A DNA stretch of 64,000 nucleotides from Leadbetterella sp964423865 (GTDB lineage Bacteria; Bacteroidota; Bacteroidia; Cytophagales; Spirosomataceae). Every line of letters starts with the position of its first letter. Positions within the stretch are counted from its first letter, which is position 1. The notes under the pieces are model-generated. The model saw only the letters and a program-made list of their open reading frames with translations. It was not told where the DNA came from and did no database searches. Below are positions 43,520-51,156 of the stretch, piece by piece. The stretch lies in contig CAYRGN010000001.1 in assembly GCA_964423865.1 (NCBI GenBank), positions 1 through 64,000 on the forward strand, written 5' to 3'. The position numbers were made by a program, and so were the translations under genes.

Positions 43520-44608
43520 ATGAGTTTTATAGTGGATTACAATTGCTTTACTCCTTTGGGGGGCGACCTGCGCACTACGGTCGACCGCCTGGAGCAGGGT
43601 ATCAGCGGCATCCGGCGGTTTGAAGCAGGGGAGTGGCTTCCCGAGCCGTATTACGCATCAAGATTTCGGGAACCGTGGGAACCGGAACCCGGATTTACCC
43701 GCCTGGAATCGATGTTGATCCGTGCTTTGGCTCCTGTGGTAGAGCGACATCCTCCGGGAGGCCGCGCGCTTCTCCTGGTGTCTACCACCAAAGGGAATAT
43801 CGGGGCGATCAGGGGCGGAGGAACTCCACCCAAGGCCTTTGCGGGACAAATGGCGGGCAAGGTAGCCCGGTATTTCGGCTTTTCGGAAACTCCCTGGGTG
43901 CTTTCCAACGCCTGCGTATCGGGTATCCTGGCCGTAGCGGTAGCGAAACGCATGACCCTCGCCGGAGTTTTTGACCAGGTGTATGTGGTGGCGGGCGACG
44001 AAGTAACGGAATTTGTATTGAGCGGTTTTAACGCCTTTCAGGCCCTTGGTTCAGGACCGTGTAAACCTTACGATAAGGACCGGGACGGGGTGACTCTGGG
44101 GGAGGCTTCGGCCGCCGTGCTGGTGTCGGCCCGTGAGGGGATATTCCGGGTGGCCGGAGACGGAGCCATCAATGATGCCAACCATATTTCGGGTCCTTCG
44201 CGCACCGGTGAGGGGCTGTATCGGAGCATCCGCCTGGCCCTGGATGAAGCGGGCCTGGAAGGCCCCGAACTCGATTTCATTTCCGCCCACGGCACCGCCA
44301 CGGAATACAACGATGAAATGGAGGCTATCGCGCTGGACCGGCTGGGACTGAACCAGGTGCCGGTGAACAGCCTGAAAGGGTATTTCGGGCACACTCTGGG
44401 CGCGTCCGGACTACTGGAAACCGTGATCTCCCTGGAATCTGCCCGGAGGGGGATATTGTACCCCTGTCTGGGCTACGAAAGTAGCGGGGTGTCTAAGCCC
44501 GTGGCGGTGATCCGTCAAAAGGAAGAACGGGAAATCCGGTATTTTATGAAAACGGCTTCCGGTTTCGGAGGAGCGAATACAGCGGTTATTTTTGAAAAAC
44601 TGATTTGA
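43520..44608 (+). CDS. Beta-ketoacyl-ACP synthase (complete KS)
   Basis: A 362-residue condensing enzyme of the FabF/KAS II thiolase fold. The Cys-His-His triad is intact: Cys132 in 'SNACVSG', His257 in 'AHGTATEYND' and His291 in 'GHTLGASG', with the terminal 'SGFGGANTAV'. It probably condenses malonyl-ACP with the growing aryl-polyene chain or primes it; which of the two complete ketosynthases does which is not visible. It begins the operon under its own promoter and its stop overlaps the TTG start of the next gene (TTGA). Confidence 0.9.
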   Translation: MSFIVDYNCFTPLGGDLRTTVDRLEQGISGIRRFEAGEWLPEPYYASRFREPWEPEPGFTRLESMLIRALAPVVERHPPGGRALLLVSTTKGNIGAIRGGGTPPKAFAGQMAGKVARYFGFSETPWVLSNACVSGILAVAVAKRMTLAGVFDQVYVVAGDEVTEFVLSGFNAFQALGSGPCKPYDKDRDGVTLGEASAAVLVSAREGIFRVAGDGAINDANHISGPSRTGEGLYRSIRLALDEAGLEGPELDFISAHGTATEYNDEMEAIALDRLGLNQVPVNSLKGYFGHTLGASGLLETVISLESARRGILYPCLGYESSGVSKPVAVIRQKEEREIRYFMKTASGFGGANTAVIFEKLI

Positions 44609-45195
44609 AAGAAACATTGTATATAGGAGACCGGTGCGAGATCCGGAACGGAGAAATCCGGGTGAGCGGGGAAACGGTTTTTTCCACCGAGGGGGAGCTT
44701 TTTACAGACTTTGCCAAAAAGGCTTACCGGTATTTTGAGATGGACTATCCGAAGTTCTTCAAAATGGATAAGCTCAGTAAACTGGCTTTTTTGGCCGCTT
44801 CCCGTTTGCTGAGCGAAGGCAGCAATACGGCCCTGGTCTTTGCCAACCGCGCCGCCTCCCTGGATACCGACCTGGTGTACGAGGCTTCCATCGCCGATAA
44901 AGAAGCCTATTATCCCAGTCCCGCCGTTTTTGTCTACACCCTGCCCAACATTTGCCTGGGAGAAATCAGCATAAAGTATAAACTTTACTCAGAAAATAGT
45001 TTCTTTGTATTTGAAAAGTTCCCCTCAGACTTTTTTCCCGCTTACGCTAACACGCTTATTCGTACAGGCAAAGCAGAGGATGTACTGTGCGGATGGGTAG
45101 AAATGTTGCACGAAGAATATCACGCTCTGATGTACCGGGTAAGCCGGAAGGGAACGTGGGAGCATACGGAAGAGAATCTTAAAAAAATGATATAA
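44605..45195 (+). CDS. Half ketosynthase lacking the active-site cysteine
   Basis: A 196-residue protein that aligns by eye with only the N-terminal half of ketosynthases: 'FFKMDKLSKLAFLAASRLL' corresponds to the KS dimer-interface helix, and 'YYPSPAVFVYTLPNICLGEI' to the KS 'PSPALFVQTLPN..AGEIS' stretch before the active site. There is no Cys-His-His triad. It is therefore not a catalyst by itself; a structural partner of one of the neighbouring ketosynthases or of the ACP is likely. Similar short proteins beside the ACP occur in other Bacteroidota flexirubin clusters, as far as I recall. It starts at TTG 44605, overlapping the previous stop by four bases, and abuts the ACP gene. Confidence 0.75.
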   Translation: MKETLYIGDRCEIRNGEIRVSGETVFSTEGELFTDFAKKAYRYFEMDYPKFFKMDKLSKLAFLAASRLLSEGSNTALVFANRAASLDTDLVYEASIADKEAYYPSPAVFVYTLPNICLGEISIKYKLYSENSFFVFEKFPSDFFPAYANTLIRTGKAEDVLCGWVEMLHEEYHALMYRVSRKGTWEHTEENLKKMI

Positions 45196-45453
45196 ATGGA
45201 CCAATTAACGCTGGAGATTAAAGAAAAAATTATAGCGGCACTTAACCTGGAAGATGTTTCGGCTGCGGAGATGGACGAGGAGGCCGCGCTTTTCGGCGAC
45301 GGTCTGGGGCTGGACTCCATTGACGCCCTTGAACTCATCGTGATGCTCGACAAAGATTACGGTATCCGGCTTTCGGACCCTAAGGAGGGCAGAAACATCT
45401 TCCGGTCGGTCAAAACCATAGCGGCGTATATCGCCGAACACAGAACAAAGTAA
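45196..45453 (+). CDS. Acyl carrier protein
   Basis: An 85-residue acyl carrier protein. The phosphopantetheine attachment site is Ser41 in 'GLGLDSIDALELIVML', the four-helix pattern is complete, and the protein is acidic. It carries the polyene intermediates between ketosynthase, dehydratases and the acyltransferase. Its ATG follows the previous stop directly and its TAA is followed at once by the next ATG, so it is embedded in the operon. A phosphopantetheinyl transferase must be supplied from elsewhere. Confidence 0.93.
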   Translation: MDQLTLEIKEKIIAALNLEDVSAAEMDEEAALFGDGLGLDSIDALELIVMLDKDYGIRLSDPKEGRNIFRSVKTIAAYIAEHRTK

Positions 45454-46647
45454 ATGGTAGGTATCACAGGAATGGGGATCATTTCGGCCATTGGCAAAAC
45501 AGTGGAAGAAAATTTTCGTTCGCTGAAGGAGTTGAGGCCGGGCATCTCCCGTATTGAAAATATCGATACGGTACACGAAGGAGACATTCGCGTAGGAGAA
45601 ATAAAGAAAACCAATAGAGAGTTAGCTAAATATCTAAATTTAGACCCGGGAAATAATTTTAGTCGGACTGCCATGCTGGGGGTGATAGCAGCGCAGCAGG
45701 CGGTGGCCCACGCGGGAATTACTGATATGCGGGAATGGAGAACCGGGCTGGTGTCGGCTACCAGCGTAGGAGGCATGGATACTACCGAGCGGTATTTCAG
45801 GGAATATCCTGAGAATGAAGAAATCAGGAGGTATATTCTCAGCCATGATCCGGGCGACAGTACCCATAAGATTGCGGATGCCCTGGGTATCCGGGGTTTT
45901 ATTACCACCATCAGTACGGCCTGTTCTTCGGCCGCCAATGCCATTATGCTGGGCGCAAAACTCATCCAAAGCGGTGAACTTGACCGGGTGATTGTGGGCG
46001 GTACAGATGCCCTTTCCAAATTTACCATCAACGGTTTTAAAGCCCTCATGATTTTGTCGGATGAGGCGAATACGCCTTTTGACCGGGACCGGAAAGGGCT
46101 GAACCTGGGGGAGGCTGCCGCGTACCTGGTGTTGGAATCCGAAGCCGCCATCCAGGCGGGAAATAAGAAAGTTCTGGCGCGTTTGTCGGGTTTCGGGAAC
46201 TCCAACGATGCCTATCACCAGACGGCTTCCTCGGAAAACGGGGAAGGGGCCACGCTGGCCATGCAGAAAGCCCTGCAGGTGGCAAGGCTTTCCCCCGGGG
46301 ATATTTCCTATATTAATGTACACGGTACTGCCACGGGTAACAATGATTTGTCGGAGGGGCGGGCGCTGATCCGGGTGTTTGGTGACCGTATGCCGCCCTT
46401 TAGCTCTACCAAACCCTATACGGGGCATACCCTGGCCGCAGCGGGGGCCATTGAGGCCGTGTATAGCCTGCTTTCCCTGCAACACGGATTGATCTGGCCT
46501 AACCTGAACTTCCGGAACCCCATGGCGGAATTTGATCTCTTGCCTGAAACGACCTTGCAAAAGAGGGGAATCAAGCATGTTTTATCCAATTCTTTTGGTT
46601 TTGGGGGCAATTGTTCCACTTTAATCTTTTCCGATGATCTATATTAA
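45454..46647 (+). CDS. Beta-ketoacyl-ACP synthase II-type (complete KS)
   Basis: A 397-residue FabF-type ketosynthase with an intact triad: Cys157 in 'ISTACSSAANAI', His290 in 'NVHGTATGNND' and His325 in 'YTGHTLAAAG'. It ends 'NSFGFGGNCSTLIF'. The following gene, overlapping by 14 bases, encodes a ketosynthase-like protein without these residues, the usual arrangement of a KS with its chain length factor. The pair probably extends the polyene chain. Confidence 0.92.
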   Translation: MVGITGMGIISAIGKTVEENFRSLKELRPGISRIENIDTVHEGDIRVGEIKKTNRELAKYLNLDPGNNFSRTAMLGVIAAQQAVAHAGITDMREWRTGLVSATSVGGMDTTERYFREYPENEEIRRYILSHDPGDSTHKIADALGIRGFITTISTACSSAANAIMLGAKLIQSGELDRVIVGGTDALSKFTINGFKALMILSDEANTPFDRDRKGLNLGEAAAYLVLESEAAIQAGNKKVLARLSGFGNSNDAYHQTASSENGEGATLAMQKALQVARLSPGDISYINVHGTATGNNDLSEGRALIRVFGDRMPPFSSTKPYTGHTLAAAGAIEAVYSLLSLQHGLIWPNLNFRNPMAEFDLLPETTLQKRGIKHVLSNSFGFGGNCSTLIFSDDLY

Positions 46648-47668
46648 CGGAAGCGGATGTGTATCTGCCCAAAGGACTTTTGACGGCAGTTTCCTAGAAG
46701 AAGTGATTCCGGGGGAGGGAACGGTATTGCCGGTGGTGGCGCCTCCGTACAAAGATTTTATTTCCCCCGGCATGATCCGGCGTATGGGTTCCGGGGTGAA
46801 AAACGGGGTGGTGGCTTCGGCCCTGGCCCTGCGTGAGGCAGGTTCGCCCGAGCCTGACGCTATTCTGACCGGCACAGGGGTGGGTTGTATCCGCGATTCG
46901 GAGAATTTTCTCCAGTCTATTTTAGACAACGGGGAAATGTACCTGACGCCCACTGCGTTTATTCAGTCGACCCACAATACTGTGGGGGCGCAGATTGCAC
47001 TTGGATTAGGCTGCAAGGCCTATAATTTTTCGTATGTCAACGGGGCGGTTTCGTTTGAATCGGCTTTGGTTGATGCACGCCTCCAGCTTCTGAGCGGGGA
47101 GGCGGGTACCGTGCTGGTGGGCGGAGTAGACGAAAAAGCCGACTATATCTACGGGCTGTTCGCCCTGGCCGGACTGATCTGTTCCGGGGAAGGTTCCCCG
47201 GGCGCTACCTACAGCGAGGGGGCCGCTTTTTTTGTATTGGGTACCGAGAAGAAGGAAGAAAGTTACGCGGTTTTGCGGGATGTCAGTATACATAACTGCC
47301 TGGATCCCGAAGAGGTAGGAAGCGCGTTAAGGCAGTTCCTGGAACGAAGCGGTACGGCTCCTGCCGGCATTGATGCGGTGGTAATCGGGAAAAACGACGA
47401 TTTTCTGTTTCAGGAATATTATCCCCCTTTATTGAGCGAATTTTCTCCGGAAATACCGGTAATTCAGTATAAGCATTTGTGCGGAGAGTACAATACGGCT
47501 TCCGCTTTCGGGTTCTGGCTGGCGGCCGGTATTCTGAGAAAGCAGGAGGTGCCGGAGGCGGTATTGCGGTCTGGGAGAAAGCCTGGGGCTACCCCGCTGA
47601 AGCACATTCTTCTCTATAACCAATATCGGGGTCTCGATCACAGCTTTGTTTTGTTAAGCGCATGCTGA
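46634..47668 (+). CDS. Chain-length-factor-like ketosynthase homologue
   Basis: A 344-residue ketosynthase-fold protein without catalytic residues: the position of the KS active-site loop reads 'NFSYVNGAVSFESALVDARL', with no Cys, and there is no 'HGTxT' or 'GHT' motif. 'YLTPTAFIQSTHNTVGAQIA' marks the KS interface region. This is what a chain length factor looks like; in aryl polyene clusters such a subunit pairs with an active ketosynthase and sets chain length. It overlaps the upstream KS gene by 14 bases and the downstream deacetylase gene by 7. Confidence 0.82.
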   Translation: MIYINGSGCVSAQRTFDGSFLEEVIPGEGTVLPVVAPPYKDFISPGMIRRMGSGVKNGVVASALALREAGSPEPDAILTGTGVGCIRDSENFLQSILDNGEMYLTPTAFIQSTHNTVGAQIALGLGCKAYNFSYVNGAVSFESALVDARLQLLSGEAGTVLVGGVDEKADYIYGLFALAGLICSGEGSPGATYSEGAAFFVLGTEKKEESYAVLRDVSIHNCLDPEEVGSALRQFLERSGTAPAGIDAVVIGKNDDFLFQEYYPPLLSEFSPEIPVIQYKHLCGEYNTASAFGFWLAAGILRKQEVPEAVLRSGRKPGATPLKHILLYNQYRGLDHSFVLLSAC

Positions 47669-48435
47669 CGCACCGGTCCAATATCGTTTTGCTGGTTTCC
47701 GGCGTTTTGTTATGGAGCGGGCTTCGTTGGTTTTACCCTGTAAGTGTCATTATTCCGATTGCTCTAGGCATAGGGGCGCTGGCGGTGGCTGTAGTCGGGT
47801 CGTTTCGTATCCGGTGCAATTATCACCTGGATGCCCTGCACGAGAATCGGTCTTCGGAAGAAATCGCGCTTACGTTTGACGATGGTCCGACCGAATACAC
47901 GGAAGAAGTGCTGGCGCTTCTTGCCCAATACGGCCAAAAGGCTACGTTTTTCCTGATTGGACGGCAGGTGGAGAAGTACCCTGCTCTGGCGAGGAGAATA
48001 TTGGAGGAAGGCCATACCGTAGGCAACCATACTTACTCCCATTCTCCCCGTACGGGTTTTCTGGGGGCAAGGGAGATGGAAAGGGAGATCCGGGAAGCCG
48101 ACCGCATTCTCCGGGAGGTGACGGGTCGGAAAGTGAAATTTTACCGTCCGCCTTACGGCGTTACGAATCCTTCCGTTAAAAAAGCAGTCCAGGGAACAGG
48201 ACATACCGTAATGGGCTGGCGTATTCGTTCCCTGGATACGGTAATCGGGCAGGAGAAAAGGATTTTGAACCGCGTGGTGCGTCGTTTGTGGCCGGGTCGG
48301 GTCATTCTTCTTCACGATACCTCTTCCCGGAGTGTCCAGGTGCTGAGGTTATTGTTACCGGAGCTGGAGAGAAGGGGGCTTCGGTCGGTGCCTTTGGATC
48401 GGTTATTTAATTTGGAAGCGTATGAAAAAGTATAG
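47662..48435 (+). CDS. Membrane-anchored polysaccharide deacetylase (NodB type)
   Basis: A 257-residue protein with two N-terminal transmembrane segments (about 6-24 and 27-47) and a NodB domain. The metal and catalytic residues are present: 'TFDDGP' (Asp73, Asp74), 'NHTYSHS' (His123, His127), 'RPPYG' and the late 'ILLHD'. It should remove an acetyl group from an amino sugar at the membrane. Within a pigment operon this suggests processing of a sugar or lipid anchor attached to the polyene rather than cell-wall work; a glycosyltransferase lies in the second half of the cluster. It overlaps both neighbours. Confidence 0.88.
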   Translation: MLTHRSNIVLLVSGVLLWSGLRWFYPVSVIIPIALGIGALAVAVVGSFRIRCNYHLDALHENRSSEEIALTFDDGPTEYTEEVLALLAQYGQKATFFLIGRQVEKYPALARRILEEGHTVGNHTYSHSPRTGFLGAREMEREIREADRILREVTGRKVKFYRPPYGVTNPSVKKAVQGTGHTVMGWRIRSLDTVIGQEKRILNRVVRRLWPGRVILLHDTSSRSVQVLRLLLPELERRGLRSVPLDRLFNLEAYEKV

Positions 48436-49036
48436 TGGATTTCTCTTGTGGTTTCTTTTTGCGGCTGCGGCTCCTTCCGAAACGCCCATGAGCGAAGCCG
48501 AGATTGGGACTTTCCGGGAAGGGGTGCGGAAAGAAGCGGCGCGTACAGAAACGCTGACGGCCGGGTTTACCCAGGCCCGCCACTCCCGTTATCTGGCCCG
48601 GGCGGCGGAAAGCACCGGCACGCTCAGTTTTCAAAAGCCCGACCGTGTGCTTTGGAAATATACGGCGCCCTCCGCGTACAGCGTCTTGTTCCGGGATAAT
48701 ACAATGTATATTAATGATGCGGGAAAGAAGAAGGATGTGAACGCGGGTAAGCGACTGGAAAAACTCAATCGCCTGATTTCGGGTAGTGTGACGGGCGATA
48801 TGTTTGATGCGCCCGAATTTTCGTTCTCTTTTGCGCGGTCGGGAGGAAAAACCCTGGTGCGCCTGCAAACCCGCGATGCTAGCCTTAAACGATATATCCG
48901 GGAAATCGAACTTACTTTTGAGGGATTTACGGTGAGTGAGGTAAAAATGACGGAGCCGTCGGACGACTATACGCGTATTGTGTTGAAAAACAAAGTAATC
49001 AATGGTCGACTGGATGCTGGTATTTTTAATTATTAG
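48422..49036 (+). CDS. LolA-like periplasmic lipid/lipoprotein carrier
   Basis: A 204-residue LolA-family protein. A hydrophobic N-terminus serves as signal sequence (cleavage unclear, 'FLFAAAAPSE'). 'GFTQARHSRYLARAAESTGT' and 'LSFQKPDRVLWKYTAP' are the LolA half-barrel opening strands. LolA-like proteins recur in aryl polyene clusters and probably ferry the hydrophobic product from the MMPL exporter to the outer membrane. It overlaps the deacetylase gene by 14 bases and is the last gene before an AT-rich gap. Confidence 0.85.
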   Translation: MKKYSGFLLWFLFAAAAPSETPMSEAEIGTFREGVRKEAARTETLTAGFTQARHSRYLARAAESTGTLSFQKPDRVLWKYTAPSAYSVLFRDNTMYINDAGKKKDVNAGKRLEKLNRLISGSVTGDMFDAPEFSFSFARSGGKTLVRLQTRDASLKRYIREIELTFEGFTVSEVKMTEPSDDYTRIVLKNKVINGRLDAGIFNY

Positions 49037-49275
49037 ATAAATACATAATTATATAAGTGTATAAATATATATTAGTATATAATTTTACAAATTTTTAATT
49101 ATATATAACGATTAATGTAATTTTAGAATTGATTTTGGCCTGGAAATAAGGGTTAAATGTGGGCTTTTTGATATTTTTGACCAGTCAATCTAAAAGTACG
49201 GGCGATTATACTGGGAATTTACAGTTATGCACACCTGATCATGCAGGCCGGAGTTTATTATTTTAAATAGGCGAT
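49037..49275. other. AT-rich gap within the pigment cluster
   Basis: About 240 bases, extremely AT-rich in the first half (TATATA runs), with no gene. It probably contains a transcript end and a new promoter, but no clear TAnnTTTG/TTTG pair or GC hairpin is seen. Confidence 0.4.
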
Positions 49276-49650
49276 ATGTTGGTAGAAAAGGGTTTTTATT
49301 CGGTGAGTCAGGTTATTCCTCTGGGCGAAGAAAAATATGAGGTACATTTGTTGCTGAATAAGGAACACGCCATATTCAAGGGGCATTTTCCGGGGAATCC
49401 GGTTACGCCGGGGGCCTGCATGCTGCAGGTGGTGAAAGAGCTGACCCAGGATATTGTGGGTGCAAAACTGATGATGACCGCGGCTTCTAATGTGAAATTC
49501 ATGGCCCTGATTAACCCGGAACTGAATCCCGAGCTCCGGTTGGAGTTGGAGATTGATACCGGGGAGGAAGCAGAGGTGAAAGTGAAAAACACCACGCTTT
49601 TTGAAGACACGGTCGCACTCAAAATGAGCAATACGTACAAAAGAATTTGA
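49276..49650 (+). CDS. Hotdog-fold 3-hydroxyacyl-ACP dehydratase, His half
   Basis: A 124-residue FabZ-like protein. It keeps the catalytic His37 in 'FKGHFPGNPVTPGACMLQ', but the FabZ glutamate six residues after the PG is Gln51. The other cluster dehydratase (42799-43248) has the Glu and lacks the His. A heterodimer would contain one complete His/Glu site. It is therefore likely to act in polyene dehydration rather than in general fatty acid synthesis. Confidence 0.82.
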   Translation: MLVEKGFYSVSQVIPLGEEKYEVHLLLNKEHAIFKGHFPGNPVTPGACMLQVVKELTQDIVGAKLMMTAASNVKFMALINPELNPELRLELEIDTGEEAEVKVKNTTLFEDTVALKMSNTYKRI

Positions 49651-49663
49651 GGGAGATGTCAGT

Positions 49664-49834
49664 TTTGAGCTATGAGCTATGAGCTTTGAGTCCGGTGGGG
49701 CCGCTCCGCGGCGAAGCGCTTGGGGCGATCGTTATAAGAGGTGCGCCTCTCTCCGCTGATGAAGAAACGCATAGCGGTTCGTCATCCAGCTCACAGCTCA
49801 TAGCTCAAGGCTCAAGGCTCATAGCTCACAGCTA
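49664..49834. repeat. Inverted heptad-repeat module
   Basis: Left arm GAGCTAT, GAGCTAT, GAGCTTT; right arm AGCTCAC, AGCTCAT, AGCTCAA, GGCTCAA and more, which is its inverse. The core of about 95 bases contains GC-rich hairpins (e.g. GATGA near 49761 pairing with TCATC near 49785). No gene is present. Confidence 0.85.
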
Positions 49835-49846
49835 AACCATATACAC

Positions 49847-50314
49847 ATGAAACACCTGGTACTATTCATCTTATACGGGTGGGCCTTGAATACGCAGGCC
49901 CAGGATATCGCACGTCTGCGCCAGGAGTTTGTGGTGGCGCCCGAGTCTGCGGCTGGAGCAGAGAAACTTTTTCGTACCACCGGCACTATTTCAGTGTCTT
50001 CCAGGCCCCTTCTCCGGGCCTATCGGGGTGCCGCCCTGTTGATCTGGGGAAAATATGCGAAAGGAGTGGAGGAGAAAAAGAAACTGGCTTTGGAAGGGAT
50101 ACGCCTGCTGGAATCTGCGGTGGCGCAGTCGCCCGACCACCTGGAGATCCGTACCTTGCGCCTGAGCATCCAGGAAAACTCCCCGAAAGTGTTGAAATAC
50201 AAAGGTCGTATCGAAGAAGACCGAACTTTTGTGACCCTGGGCTATGAGGAACTGCCGGAAGGGGAACTGAAGAAGTTTATAGGGGGCTATCTTTTGAAGA
50301 GTGAGAAGAAATAG
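49847..50314 (+). CDS. Small exported protein of unknown function
   Basis: A 155-residue protein with a signal peptide (1-18, ends NTQAQ) followed by an all-helical body. 'LRAYRGAALLIWGKYAKG' and 'GIRLLESAVAQSPDHLEIRT' have a TPR-like spacing, and no catalytic motif is seen. It lies between two repeat modules inside the pigment cluster and could be a periplasmic partner of the export machinery, but that is only positional. Confidence 0.75.
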   Translation: MKHLVLFILYGWALNTQAQDIARLRQEFVVAPESAAGAEKLFRTTGTISVSSRPLLRAYRGAALLIWGKYAKGVEEKKKLALEGIRLLESAVAQSPDHLEIRTLRLSIQENSPKVLKYKGRIEEDRTFVTLGYEELPEGELKKFIGGYLLKSEKK

Positions 50315-50419
50315 CTGTCAGCTTTTAGCCGTCAGCTATCAGCTTTCAGCCGTCAGCTTTCGGCCTGTCACTCGCGATGAAACGTTTTAGGCGGTTGGCG
50401 ATCGGCACTATCACCATTC
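50315..50419. repeat. Heptad tract bordering the palindromic array
   Basis: AGCTGTC, AGCTTTT, AGCCGTC, AGCTATC, AGCTTTC, AGCCGTC, AGCTTTC heptads start one base past the stop codon, then 50 bases of unique sequence lead into the array. Confidence 0.8.
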
Positions 50420-50970
50420 AACAATCAACCGATATGTAATCCCTACGGGGTATTTTGGGAAACCACATCGCATCAACCGATATGTAATTCCTACTGGGTT
50501 CTTGTTCGTCGAATATCCCATGTCCCGTAGGGACAACCTATTGGTAGAATATCGCACATCACGCCCACACCCATATCCCGTAGGGATTTAATATTCAAAT
50601 CGTCATATTGTAAAAATAACCTCCGCACCGTGCTACCGATATATAATCCCTATGGGATATTTTGATATGGTCTTATTTCAACAATCAACCGATATGTAAT
50701 CCCTATGGGATATTTTGGAAAACCACATCGCATCAACCGATATATAATCCCTACGGGATATTTTGGAAAACCATATTACATGTTCTACCGATATGTAATC
50801 CCTACGGGATATTTTGGAAAATCACATCGCATCAACCGATATATAATCCCTACGGGATATTTTGGTATGGTCTTATTTCAACCCATCTATAAATATGTTA
50901 CCCCTTCGGGGTTTGATGTCGTACTATTTCAACAATCTATAAATATGTAACCCCTACGGGGTATTTTGGT
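50420..50970. repeat. Palindromic repeat array, inverted copy of the gltB-gltD array
   Basis: About eleven units, nine in one orientation and two reversed (near 50513 and 50570). The typical unit is 'ACCGATATGTAATCCCTACG' followed by GGATATTTTGG; the core palindrome is ATCCC-TAC-GGGAT. Spacers recur ('AAAACCACATCGCATCA', 'TATGGTCTTATTTCAACAAT'). The last units change to TAAATATGTAACCCCTACGG, as in the first array. Short open frames through it (50662-50950) are by-products of the repeat. Confidence 0.92.
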
Positions 50971-51095
50971 CCATCCACGCACTACTCCGATCTCGGCACG
51001 CAGAACTCACTACTCACTACTCCCCACTCCCTACTCCCTACTCACTACTCCCTACTCCCTACTCCCTACTCCCTACTCCCTACTCCCACCTATTT
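50971..51095. repeat. Heptad tract (CTCCCTA)n closing the array
   Basis: 'CCATCCACGCACTACTC' joins the array to CTCACTA and then about nine CTCCCTA heptads. It is the exact inverse of the left boundary of the first array (GAGTAGT heptads, GCGTGGATGG). Confidence 0.9.
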
Positions 51096-51108
51096 CCCCT
51101 TCCGTCGC

Positions 51109-51137
51109 TTTTCGTTTTTAATTTCCTGCTATCTTTG
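51109..51137 (+). promoter_or_regulatory. Promoter of the glycosyltransferase operon
   Basis: -7 element TATCTTTG at 51130-51137, 19 bases before the TTG start, with TTTTCG at 51109 as a weak -33. Confidence 0.45.
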
Positions 51138-51156
51138 CACGCAAAAGACAACAAAT

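Noticed and set aside
50662..50950. Small repetitive proteins (IPTGYFG repeats)
   Set aside because: They are chance frames through a DNA repeat; the same array elsewhere gives different peptides.
50420..50970. CRISPR array
   Set aside because: Spacers recur, units change sequence and orientation, the repeat is too variable, and no cas genes are present. The same holds for 9813-10222.
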